Shown one piece after another: positions 1 to 5,575 of a stretch of DNA of 5,920 bases; positions within the stretch are counted from its first letter, which is position 1, and each line of letters starts with the position of its first letter. The notes under the pieces were generated by a model. The model saw nothing but the letters and a program-made list of their open reading frames with translations. It did no database searches and was not told where the DNA came from. The stretch lies in the NCBI GenBank assembly GCA_017389885.1, contig JAFPDR010000171.1, positions 1 to 5,920 on the forward strand, read 5' to 3'. The stretch is from Kiritimatiellia bacterium. GTDB lineage: Bacteria; Verrucomicrobiota; Kiritimatiellia; RFP12; UBA1067. A program made the translations under genes and the position numbers.

Positions 1-859
1 AGACGACGAACTTGATGCCCTCGAAGCGCTTAGAGAGCTCCGAGCGGATGTAGTCCGACACGCACTTGACGTTCCCCTTGTCGTCGTCGGAGAATCCGAT
101 AGAGACAGGTCGGTCCGCAGTGCCGTTTCGGCGCACCATGTGGAACACGTGCTCCACGAAGTCGCGTATCGCGAACTCCTTCGCGAGCTCCGGCTTCGCC
201 GCCGTCGTCGCGACGGCGAGCTTCTCCTGGTATATCGGATCGCGCTCCATGCGCTCCTTGAAGCCCTCGTACGTGACGGCCGAGTAGCGGCACATCCCGA
301 GGTAGTAGTCGAGCTCCTCTGCGTCCGTCCCGAACTCCCCGTCGCCAACTCCGTCGATCCACTGGCGGTATCCGCGCAGGTTGGACATCATCACCTCGCG
401 CTCCTCCTCGCTGAGCGCGTACCTTATGAAGACCCGCACGGCCTTCTCGATAGTCTCGGGCGCGTGCCCGCGCGCGGTTACGATCGCGAAGATGCGTCCC
501 TCGACGAGCGTCTTCTTGAAGGTGTTGAAGCTCGGCGAGGGCTTCTCGCCGTGCTCGATCTTCTCGAGGGCCGCAATCGTGTCCTCGATGAAGTTGTCGC
601 GTCCGGGCGAGTCCTCGAAGTTGCGGAACGCCTCGGCCCACACGCCGCCCGGCGCGCGGTAGTGCTCCTCGTCAGCCCGCACGAGCGCGAATGTCGCCGT
701 CGAGACCTCGACCGGCTCCCACGGATCGCCCGGCTTCTCGCGGTGCTCCATCTGGATGCGCGTGGGCATGTGCAGGATGTTGTCGTCCCAGTCGAAGATG
801 TAGTACTTGAGGTCACGTTTCGAGACCTCTTCGTTCACGTATGGGATGGGACGCTTCAA
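1..859 (-). CDS. HAD-superfamily hydrolase-like protein, 3' end cut by window edge
   Basis: An uninterrupted reading frame of 286 codons leaves the window at its left edge, so the C-terminus is unseen. Numbered from a TTG at 859, it shows a HAD-like layout. Motif I is YYIFDWDDNIL (19-29), with D23 as the likely nucleophile and D25 as the acid/base. A motif II candidate is FAIVTARGH (124-132, T128). A late acidic motif, SIGFSDDDKGNVKCV (253-267), has D258-D260 as Mg2+ ligand candidates. The long stretch between motifs II and IV (about 133-250) could be a cap domain. HAD enzymes usually are phosphatases or phosphotransferases; the substrate here is unknown. The fifth motif I position is Asn where Thr/Val is usual. 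The start is uncertain: TTG at 859 gives MKRPIPYVNEEVS, GTG at 838 is the alternative, and an in-frame TAA lies at 872-874. Neither start has a visible Shine-Dalgarno sequence. The frame is real by its length and protein-like composition; the HAD assignment rests on motifs alone. Confidence 0.82.
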   Translation of the reverse strand, partial: MKRPIPYVNEEVSKRDLKYYIFDWDDNILHMPTRIQMEHREKPGDPWEPVEVSTATFALVRADEEHYRAPGGVWAEAFRNFEDSPGRDNFIEDTIAALEKIEHGEKPSPSFNTFKKTLVEGRIFAIVTARGHAPETIEKAVRVFIRYALSEEEREVMMSNLRGYRQWIDGVGDGEFGTDAEELDYYLGMCRYSAVTYEGFKERMERDPIYQEKLAVATTAAKPELAKEFAIRDFVEHVFHMVRRNGTADRPVSIGFSDDDKGNVKCVSDYIRSELSKRFEGIKFVV

Positions 860-866
860 GGGAAGG

Positions 867-929
867 GAAGTTTAAAGTTGAAAGTTTAAAGTTTAAAGTT
901 CAAAGTTCAAAGTTCAAAGTTGAAAGCTT
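867..929. repeat. Tandem heptamer array, nine AAAGTTN units
   Basis: On the plus strand seven consecutive units read AAAGTT plus one variable base (874-922; last bases G, T, T, C, C, C, G). They are flanked by a degenerate unit on each side: GAAGTTT at 867-873 and AAAGCTT at 923-929. The array begins 4 bases beyond the rimO stop and ends 7 bases before the proposed TTG start of the next gene, so it fills almost the whole spacer. It is far more AT-rich than the DNA around it. The variable seventh base suggests an old or diversified array rather than fresh slippage. Similar 7-base tandem repeats occur in intergenic regions of various bacteria, including the heptamer repeats of cyanobacteria. 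No function is visible. Confidence 0.95.
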
Positions 930-933
930 GAGG

Positions 934-2187
934 TCACCTGCTGACGCCATGCCCCGGCACCACCTCGCCCACGAAGTCGAAGCCCTTGACCTTCACGACC
1001 TTCACGTCCACGAACTCGCCGACCTCAGGCGCCGCGCCTTCGCAGGCGAGATACGTCACTCCGTCGACGTCGGGAGCCTGCGACTCCATCCTCGCGACGC
1101 CCGGCGCCACGACGAGCGCGCGGAACGTCTTGCCGACGAGCCGCCTCGAGCGGACCTTCCAGATCGACTTCGCGAGCTCCATCACGGCCTTCTCGCGCCT
1201 CTCCGCCACTGCGCGGGACGGACGCCCCGCGAGCTTCGCGCCCTTCGTTCCCTTCTCGGGGGAGTACGCGAAGCATCCGAGATGGTCGAACTGCATTCTC
1301 CTGAGGTCGGACATCATCACGCGGAACCGCGCCTCGGTCTCGCCCGGGAAGCCGGTCATTATCGTGGTCCTGAGCGTGACGTCCGGTATGACGTCCCTCA
1401 GGAACTCCGCGGCGGTGAGCGAATCGTCTATCGCCGCCCTGCGGTTCATCTTCGCGAGGACCTCGGGAACGGTGTGCTGCAGGGGGACGTCGATGTAGCG
1501 CACGGCGTGCGGCGAGGTGAGCATCCAGACGAGGAAATCCTCCGAAATCTCGCTCGGATACGAGTACAGGACGCGCACCCAGAAGTCGCCGGGTATCCTG
1601 TCGATCGCGCGCAGGAGGTCCGGGAGTCTCTTCCCCTTCTCGCACCACAGCATCGGATCCTGCGCGACGACGTCGAGCTCGCGGCATCCGCTCGCGACGA
1701 GAGCGCGCGCCTCCCTGAGGATCGAGCGCATCGGACGCGAGCGGTACTTTCCGCGGATGAGTGGGATCGCGCAGTACGCGCAGCGGTGCGCGCAGCCCTC
1801 GGCGATCTTGAGGTACGCGAAGGCCCTGCCGGTGAAGCGGAGCGCCGGCATCCTGGGCTCGATCCAGTCCTGCGGCACTCCGCCCCACTCGTCGACACCC
1901 GGAAACGCGCCCTTCAGCTCGGGGTAGCGCTGCGGATAGCATCCGGTGACGACCACCCTGCCGTAGTTGCCGCGCTTCTTGAGCTCGACGGCGCGGAGGA
2001 TTTCGGCCTCCGCCTCCTCGCGCGCCGACTCGATGAACGAGCACGTGTTGACGATCACAACGTCCGCCCTGTCCGGATCGGACGAAAGGGACCACCCCTT
2101 CTTGAGGAGGTTCCCCGACATGACCTGGAGGTCGACCGCGTTCTTCGCGCAGCCGAGCGACACAAGCGCTATCGTCTTCCCGGCCAT
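934..2187 (-). CDS. rimO: Ribosomal protein S12 methylthiotransferase RimO
   Basis: This 417-residue protein is the expected length for RimO, the radical-SAM enzyme that methylthiolates the conserved Asp of ribosomal protein S12. The N-terminal MTTase domain (about 4-105) has SLGCAKN (C13), NTCSF (C49) and TGCYPQRYP (C83), which bind the auxiliary 4Fe-4S cluster. The radical-SAM core (about 122-345) has CAHRCAYC (C132, C136, C139) for the SAM-binding cluster, followed by IPLIRGKYRSRP. GDFWVRVLYSYPSEI, YIDVPLQH and TGFPGETE (278-285) are typical of RimO and separate it from its relative MiaB. A C-terminal TRAM domain spans about 351-411. One oddity: the usual QDTT.YG segment reads QDPMLWC (176-182) here. 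The ATG at 2187 has AAAGG 6 bases upstream. The gene follows the DUF1080 lipoprotein gene by 20 bases and is probably co-transcribed with it. Confidence 0.95.
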   Translation of the reverse strand: MAGKTIALVSLGCAKNAVDLQVMSGNLLKKGWSLSSDPDRADVVIVNTCSFIESAREEAEAEILRAVELKKRGNYGRVVVTGCYPQRYPELKGAFPGVDEWGGVPQDWIEPRMPALRFTGRAFAYLKIAEGCAHRCAYCAIPLIRGKYRSRPMRSILREARALVASGCRELDVVAQDPMLWCEKGKRLPDLLRAIDRIPGDFWVRVLYSYPSEISEDFLVWMLTSPHAVRYIDVPLQHTVPEVLAKMNRRAAIDDSLTAAEFLRDVIPDVTLRTTIMTGFPGETEARFRVMMSDLRRMQFDHLGCFAYSPEKGTKGAKLAGRPSRAVAERREKAVMELAKSIWKVRSRRLVGKTFRALVVAPGVARMESQAPDVDGVTYLACEGAAPEVGEFVDVKVVKVKGFDFVGEVVPGHGVSR

Positions 2188-2193
2188 GCCGTG

Positions 2194-2198
2194 CCTTT
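2194..2198 (-). promoter_or_regulatory. Ribosome binding site of rimO
   Basis: The minus strand reads AAAGG, then six bases (CACGGC), then the ATG of rimO. This is a moderate Shine-Dalgarno match at normal spacing and supports the start at 2187. It lies in the 20-base gap after the lipoprotein gene, just downstream of a small inverted repeat. Confidence 0.6.
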
Positions 2199-2199
2199 A

Positions 2200-2220
2200 T
2201 CCCGCGGTTACTTCGCGGGA
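2200..2220 (-). other. Short GC-rich inverted repeat over the lipoprotein stop codon
   Basis: TCCCGCG (2200-2206) and CGCGGGA (2214-2220) are perfect 7-base inverted arms around a 7-base loop that contains the stop codon of the lipoprotein gene. In the transcript the 3' arm ends within two bases of the rimO Shine-Dalgarno sequence. No U-tract follows, so this is not a standard intrinsic terminator. It could slow 3' decay or tune rimO translation, or be chance in GC-rich DNA. Confidence 0.4.
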
Positions 2221-3170
2221 CGGAGGATCATGTTCTTGAAGTCCGCGTCGGAGTGGTCGCCCTGGAGGTAGATCGGGCCGGGGACGAACTCGTTCGCGTC
2301 GATCGCGCCGCCGGTGATTCCCACCACAGGCGCGTCCTCGATGATCGTGATGCCGTTGAGGACGACGGTCATGTGGCGCTTGTAGAGCGTGACGGAGACG
2401 TGCTGCCACTCGCCGGGCTTCTTCTCGGCGGCGACCTTCGGCACGACGCGTCCGTAGTACGCGGCCATGTTGTGCTCGTTGACGGGCTTGCCGTAGCTGT
2501 CGACGACCTGGCACTCGTAGCGTCCGCGCAGGTACACGCCGGAGTTCGAGTTCTTCGGGACGCGCACGTCGTACTCGAGGTTGAAGTCGTAGAAGTCGGC
2601 GCGCTTGGACATGAGGTTCGCGCCGCCGCCGGCCCAGGAGCCGTCGGGCTTGAGGCCGAGCGTGTTGGAGAGGACGCCGTCCTTGAACGACCATCCGTTC
2701 TTGGCCTTCTTGTCCATGAGCTCCCATCCGTCGAGTCCGTCGGCGAGGAGGTCGATCGGCTCGCCGAGCTTCGCGTCCTTCGTGGAAGCGGACTTGATCA
2801 CGGGGTTGCGCCACCCCTCGACGGTCGTCTCGGGCTTGCCGTCGTTCTTCGTCGCGGTAGCGACGAGCGCGTTGCCCTCGACCTCGCCCGCGAACTTGAA
2901 GCCCCACGGATGGTCGAAGGTGATCTTGTTGCCGTCGAGAACGACGTTCTTCATCGGAATCGGCGACGCCCAGCGCCAGAGGACGACGGCCTGCGCCTTG
3001 CCGTCCGCGTCGCGCGAGACGATCATGTGCCCGGCGTTCATGTTTTCGTAGCCGAGCTTGAGGCCCCAGTTTCCGACGACGGGATCCTTGGGATCGACGC
3101 CGAAATCGCATGTGCAGCACCCGGCAAGGGCAAGCCCCGCCGCCAGCATAGAGAATAGTTTCGTGTTCAT
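2208..3170 (-). CDS. DUF1080 / 3-keto-disaccharide hydrolase-family lipoprotein
   Basis: This 320-residue protein begins with a lipoprotein signal peptide: short basic start (K4), hydrophobic core 5-16, and lipobox LAGC with C18 as the lipidated Cys, so it should be anchored in a membrane facing outward. Residues about 30-125 look like the small beta-rich N-terminal domain often found before DUF1080 (GNWGLKL, HMIVSRDADGK, VLWRWASPIPMKNVVLDG). Residues about 138-318 match DUF1080 (PF06439), a concanavalin/LamG-like fold: IDLLADGLDGWEL, NGWSFKDGVLSNT, FNLEYDVRVPKNSNSGVYLRGRYECQV, YGRVVP, GEWQHVSVTLYKRHMTVVLNG and GPIYLQGDHSDADFKNMILRP. The family includes hydrolases of 3-keto-disaccharides, but many members have no known activity, so the substrate is not assigned. 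Start: the signal peptide fixes the ATG at 3170, yet no Shine-Dalgarno precedes it and a TATAAT lies 8 bases upstream, implying a leaderless mRNA. rimO follows 20 bases downstream. Confidence 0.92.
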   Translation of the reverse strand: MNTKLFSMLAAGLALAGCCTCDFGVDPKDPVVGNWGLKLGYENMNAGHMIVSRDADGKAQAVVLWRWASPIPMKNVVLDGNKITFDHPWGFKFAGEVEGNALVATATKNDGKPETTVEGWRNPVIKSASTKDAKLGEPIDLLADGLDGWELMDKKAKNGWSFKDGVLSNTLGLKPDGSWAGGGANLMSKRADFYDFNLEYDVRVPKNSNSGVYLRGRYECQVVDSYGKPVNEHNMAAYYGRVVPKVAAEKKPGEWQHVSVTLYKRHMTVVLNGITIIEDAPVVGITGGAIDANEFVPGPIYLQGDHSDADFKNMILRPAK

Positions 3171-3178
3171 GGGCGGAG

Positions 3179-3208
3179 ATTATACCACAAAAAGCGCGCC
3201 GCTTGCAA
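3179..3208 (-). promoter_or_regulatory. Sigma70-type promoter with extended -10 for the lipoprotein gene
   Basis: On the minus strand TTGCAA (3203-3208, four of six matches to TTGACA) lies 18 bases before a perfect TATAAT (3179-3184). TGG directly before the hexamer makes an extended -10. Transcription should start about 6-9 bases beyond the -10, at or within a few bases of the lipoprotein ATG (3170). The -35 box falls in the upper stem and loop of the upstream terminator, and the spacer covers the rest of the stem's 3' arm and the T-tract. The consensus -10 in otherwise GC-rich DNA makes chance unlikely; the start point is inferred. Confidence 0.75.
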
Positions 3209-3222
3209 TCGCAGGCGGCGCG
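3189..3222 (-). terminator. Intrinsic terminator of the rplM-rpsI-helicase operon
   Basis: Read on the minus strand, CGCGCCGC pairs with GCGGCGCG (8 GC pairs). Then comes one C-A mismatch and a 3-pair top (TGC/GCA) closed by a four-base loop. One C and a run of five T follow the hairpin. It lies 33 bases after the helicase stop codon. A smaller hairpin (CCCC-GTC-GGGG, 3242-3252) sits between the stop and the terminator. No other candidate end is visible for the ribosomal-protein operon. Confidence 0.85.
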
Positions 3223-3255
3223 TTCCTTGCCATGTGCAACACCCCGACGGGGATG

Positions 3256-5154
3256 TCACATCTTCCACTCTTCGAGCTTCTCCTTCTGCTCGACGGGCTT
3301 CGAATAGATGTCCGACTCGTCCGGCGGCGGAGCCTTGGGCTCGAGCGCGTTCTCGAACTTCGGGAGCTCGCGCTGCGGCGCGTCCTCCTTGAGGACCGCG
3401 GGCCTTCCGTCCGCGGTGGACGCGTTCGCGCCGACCAACGCGGCGGCCGCCGCCTTCTCCTCCTCGCCCGCCGCTTCGCGCGCGTCGACTTCCGCCTTCG
3501 CGGCAGCATCGACTTCGCCAAGCTTCGAATGGCGCGGGGGAATCGGCTTCATCAGCGGGTCGTCCGGACCGATCACGGTGCACTTCAGCTCCTCGTTGAT
3601 GTACTTCTCGATGTCGGGGATCTGGCAGCTCTCGTACTCGTCCGCGAACGAGATCGCGATGCCCGTGGAACCCGCGCGGCCGGTGCGGCCGATGCGGTGC
3701 ACATAGTCCTCCGCCTCGTAGGGGAAGTCGAAGTTGACCACGTACTCCAGGCCCTTGACGTCAATGCCGCGTCCGGCCACGTCCGTCGCCACGACGATCT
3801 TGACCTCGCCGTCGCGGAACGCGTCGAGCACCTTGAGGCGCTTGTTCTGGTTCACGTCGCCGGAGAGCATCTCGACGTTGACGCCGCGGATCCTGAGCGA
3901 CTCGTAGACGTCCTCGGTCGTGCACTTGCGGTTGCAGAACACGATCGTGCGCGCGTCCGGGTGGAGCGCGATGTGGTTGTAGAGGACGGTGAACTTGTCC
4001 TTCGCCTGGATGACGTAGACGACCTGCTTCACGGTGTCGGTGGCGTTCGTCTCGGACTCCACCTCGGCCTTGTAGGGCTCCTCCATCCAGTTCATCGCGA
4101 GGCGCATCACCGCGTCGTTGAGCGTCGCGGAGTAGAGCATCGTCGTGCGCTTCTGCTTCGGCGGCAGGTAGCTCATGATGCGCCTGACGTCGGGTATGAA
4201 GCCCATGTCGAGCATGCGGTCAGCCTCGTCGATGACGAGCGTGTCGACGTTCGAGAGGTTGATGACGCGCGACTTGACGAAGTCGAGGAGACGCCCAGGC
4301 GTCGCGACCAGAAGGTCGACGGGCGCTGAGAGCACCTCCCTGCGCTGGCGGTCGTAGTCCATCCCGCCGTAGACGGCGAGGGACCTGAGGCCGGTGTACT
4401 TGCCGATCGCGTCGGCGTCCTTGCAGATCTGGATGACGAGCTCGCGGGTCGGCGCGATCACGAGGGCGCGCGGATTGCCGCCCTCCTTCGCGCGGTTCTC
4501 GGGGCTCCTGAGGTAGCGCGTGAGGATCGCGACGAGGAACGCGGCGGTCTTGCCGGATCCCGTCTGCGCCTTGCCGGCGATGTTCTTGCCTGCGAGCGCC
4601 TGCTCGAGCGAGAGGGCCTGGATCTCGGTGCAGTACTTGAACCCGAGGTCGGCGATGCCGTGCATCACCTCGGACGGAAGGTCGAAGTCGTGGAAGCGCT
4701 TCTTGCCCTCGATGGGCTCGACCTGGAAGGACTCGAGCGACCACGCCGCATGCGCGGCCTTGCGCGCGGCAAGCTCCTCGGGCGATATCTCGCCGCCGGG
4801 GCGCATCTCGTTCGCCGCAGTGTCGACATGCACGGGACCGCGGCGTCCGCGGTCGCCCCTGCGCGGGCCGCGGCGGTCTTCCCTGCGCTCTCCGCGGGGC
4901 TGCTGGCCCTTCTGCTGGCCTTTCTGCTGCTGCGGGGCGCCCTGCTTCTTCTGCTGCTGGCCGCCCTTGGGCTGCTGGCCCTTCTGCTGGCCTTTCTGCT
5001 GCTGGCCGCCCTTCTGCTGCTGGTTCTGCGCGTTGCCGCCCTTGCCGCGTCCGCCGCGGCGGCGTTTCTTCGCGCCACCGGCAGAGTCCTCCTTCTTCGC
5101 GGAGGACTTGCCGGTGATGACGGCTGCGATCTTCTTGAGAAAACCGAATGCCAT
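3256..5154 (-). CDS. DEAD-box ATP-dependent RNA helicase (RhlB/RhlE-like) with Q/K/G-rich tail
   Basis: This 632-residue protein carries the full DEAD-box set: Q motif GFKYCTEIQ (171-179), Walker A AQTGSGKT (196-203), Ia PTREL (235-239), GG (263-264), Ib TPGR (285-288), Walker B DEAD (309-312), SAT (342-344), IV IVFCNR (404-409), V ATDVAGRGID (456-465) and VI HRIGRTGRAG (486-495). It should unwind RNA using ATP in the cytoplasm. FHDFDLP and YCT.IQA recall RhlB, but I do not assign a symbol. Two extensions flank the core. Residues about 18-108 are basic and low-complexity, rich in Gln, Lys, Gly then Arg, probably disordered and RNA-binding. The tail after about 540 is Ala/Glu/Lys/Pro-rich. The ATG begins two bases after the rpsI stop (TAA-TC-ATG) without a clear Shine-Dalgarno, which suggests translation coupling. 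That position suggests, but does not prove, a role in ribosome assembly. Confidence 0.96.
   Translation of the reverse strand: MAFGFLKKIAAVITGKSSAKKEDSAGGAKKRRRGGRGKGGNAQNQQQKGGQQQKGQQKGQQPKGGQQQKKQGAPQQQKGQQKGQQPRGERREDRRGPRRGDRGRRGPVHVDTAANEMRPGGEISPEELAARKAAHAAWSLESFQVEPIEGKKRFHDFDLPSEVMHGIADLGFKYCTEIQALSLEQALAGKNIAGKAQTGSGKTAAFLVAILTRYLRSPENRAKEGGNPRALVIAPTRELVIQICKDADAIGKYTGLRSLAVYGGMDYDRQRREVLSAPVDLLVATPGRLLDFVKSRVINLSNVDTLVIDEADRMLDMGFIPDVRRIMSYLPPKQKRTTMLYSATLNDAVMRLAMNWMEEPYKAEVESETNATDTVKQVVYVIQAKDKFTVLYNHIALHPDARTIVFCNRKCTTEDVYESLRIRGVNVEMLSGDVNQNKRLKVLDAFRDGEVKIVVATDVAGRGIDVKGLEYVVNFDFPYEAEDYVHRIGRTGRAGSTGIAISFADEYESCQIPDIEKYINEELKCTVIGPDDPLMKPIPPRHSKLGEVDAAAKAEVDAREAAGEEEKAAAAALVGANASTADGRPAVLKEDAPQRELPKFENALEPKAPPPDESDIYSKPVEQKEKLEEWKM
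4897..5004 (-). repeat. 36-base direct repeat in the helicase N-terminal tail
   Basis: Positions 4897-4932 and 4969-5004 are identical over 36 bases and start 72 bases apart. They encode two copies of the peptide QQQKGQQKGQQPKG or QQQKGQQKGQQPRG at residues 51-64 and 75-88. Shorter QQKG units recur around them. The in-frame spacing means gain or loss of a copy by slippage or recombination would keep the helicase frame (72 bases is 24 codons), changing tail length only. Confidence 0.9.
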
Positions 5155-5156
5155 GA

Positions 5157-5558
5157 TTAACGCTTCGAGAACTGGAAGCGCTTGCGGGCGCCGGGCTGAC
5201 CGGGTTTCTTGCGCTCCTTCATGCGGCTGTCGCGGGTCATGCAGCCGGCCTTCTTGAGAGCGGCGCGGGTCGTTTCGTCAGCGGCGACGAGCGCGCGGGC
5301 GAGGCCGTGGCGGATCGCGCCGGCCTGGCCGGAGATTCCGCCGCCCTTGGCGAAGACGACGACGTCGACCTTCTCCATGTCGTATCCGGAGATCGCGACG
5401 GGCTGCTTGAGGTAGTCGCGCAGGGCCTCGCTCGGGATGTACTCCTCGAGCGCGACGCCGTTGACGGTCCACGCGCCCTTGCCCTCGACCAGGTTCACGC
5501 GGGCGGTCGCAGTCTTGCGGCGGCCGGTTCCAGCGGATATAGCCTTCTTGGTTGCCAT
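5157..5558 (-). CDS. rpsI: 30S ribosomal protein S9
   Basis: This 133-residue protein is the normal length for bacterial S9 (uS9), which binds 16S rRNA in the 30S head and reaches towards the P-site tRNA with its C-terminal tail. Diagnostic stretches are GTGRRKTATARV (10-21), AKGGGISGQAGAIRHG (70-85), TRDSRMKERKKPG (108-120) and the invariant SKR end (131-133). All sit where expected and nothing is missing. The start is fixed by a strong Shine-Dalgarno that overlaps the rplM stop codon. rplM-rpsI is a widely conserved gene pair; in E. coli it is autoregulated by L13, which cannot be judged here because the leader lies outside the window. The helicase gene follows after two bases. Confidence 0.98.
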   Translation of the reverse strand: MATKKAISAGTGRRKTATARVNLVEGKGAWTVNGVALEEYIPSEALRDYLKQPVAISGYDMEKVDVVVFAKGGGISGQAGAIRHGLARALVAADETTRAALKKAGCMTRDSRMKERKKPGQPGARKRFQFSKR

Positions 5559-5566
5559 TTCTTAAA

Positions 5567-5575
5567 TCCTCCTTA
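5567..5575 (-). promoter_or_regulatory. Shine-Dalgarno of rpsI overlapping the rplM stop codon
   Basis: The minus strand reads TAAGGAGGA, a full match to the anti-Shine-Dalgarno core, with nine bases from AAGGAGG to the rpsI ATG. Its first three bases are the rplM stop codon. A ribosome finishing L13 therefore ends on the S9 initiation signal, which favours coupled and matched synthesis. Confidence 0.9.

Noticed and set aside
30..641. A 203-codon minus-strand frame overlapping the left-edge gene
   Set aside because: It overlaps, in another frame, the HAD-like gene that is open over 286 codons with catalytic motifs. Its product is Arg/Gly-rich low-information sequence.
867..929. The heptamer array as a CRISPR or an origin (iteron/DnaA-box cluster)
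   Set aside because: The units are 7 bases with no spacers, so it is not a CRISPR. They do not match the DnaA box (TTATNCACA), and no replication gene is nearby.
841..2271. A 476-codon plus-strand open frame opposite rimO
   Set aside because: It lies antisense to a clear RimO gene, its product is an Arg/His/Leu/Asp-rich composition typical of antisense frames in GC-rich DNA, and it begins inside the heptamer repeat. No family motif is visible.
2253..3158. A 301-codon plus-strand open frame opposite the DUF1080 gene
   Set aside because: It is an antisense shadow lying wholly inside a gene with a signal peptide and recognisable domains. The product has no coherent motif.
3242..3252. The CCCC-GTC-GGGG hairpin after the helicase stop as a second terminator
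   Set aside because: The stem is only four strong pairs (seven with a bulge) and no T-tract follows. The stronger hairpin with a T-run lies just downstream.
3058..4329. A 423-codon plus-strand open frame opposite the helicase and lipoprotein genes
   Set aside because: It crosses a terminator and promoter on the other strand, spans two real genes and gives a repetitive Val/Leu/Arg/Asp-rich product, which marks it as a codon-bias shadow.
4660..5160. A plus-strand frame with long Leu/Ala runs that resemble membrane segments
   Set aside because: The apparent hydrophobic helices are the reverse complement of the Gln/Lys/Gly repeats in the helicase tail (CAG/AAG codons read as CTG/CTT). This is an artefact, not a membrane protein.
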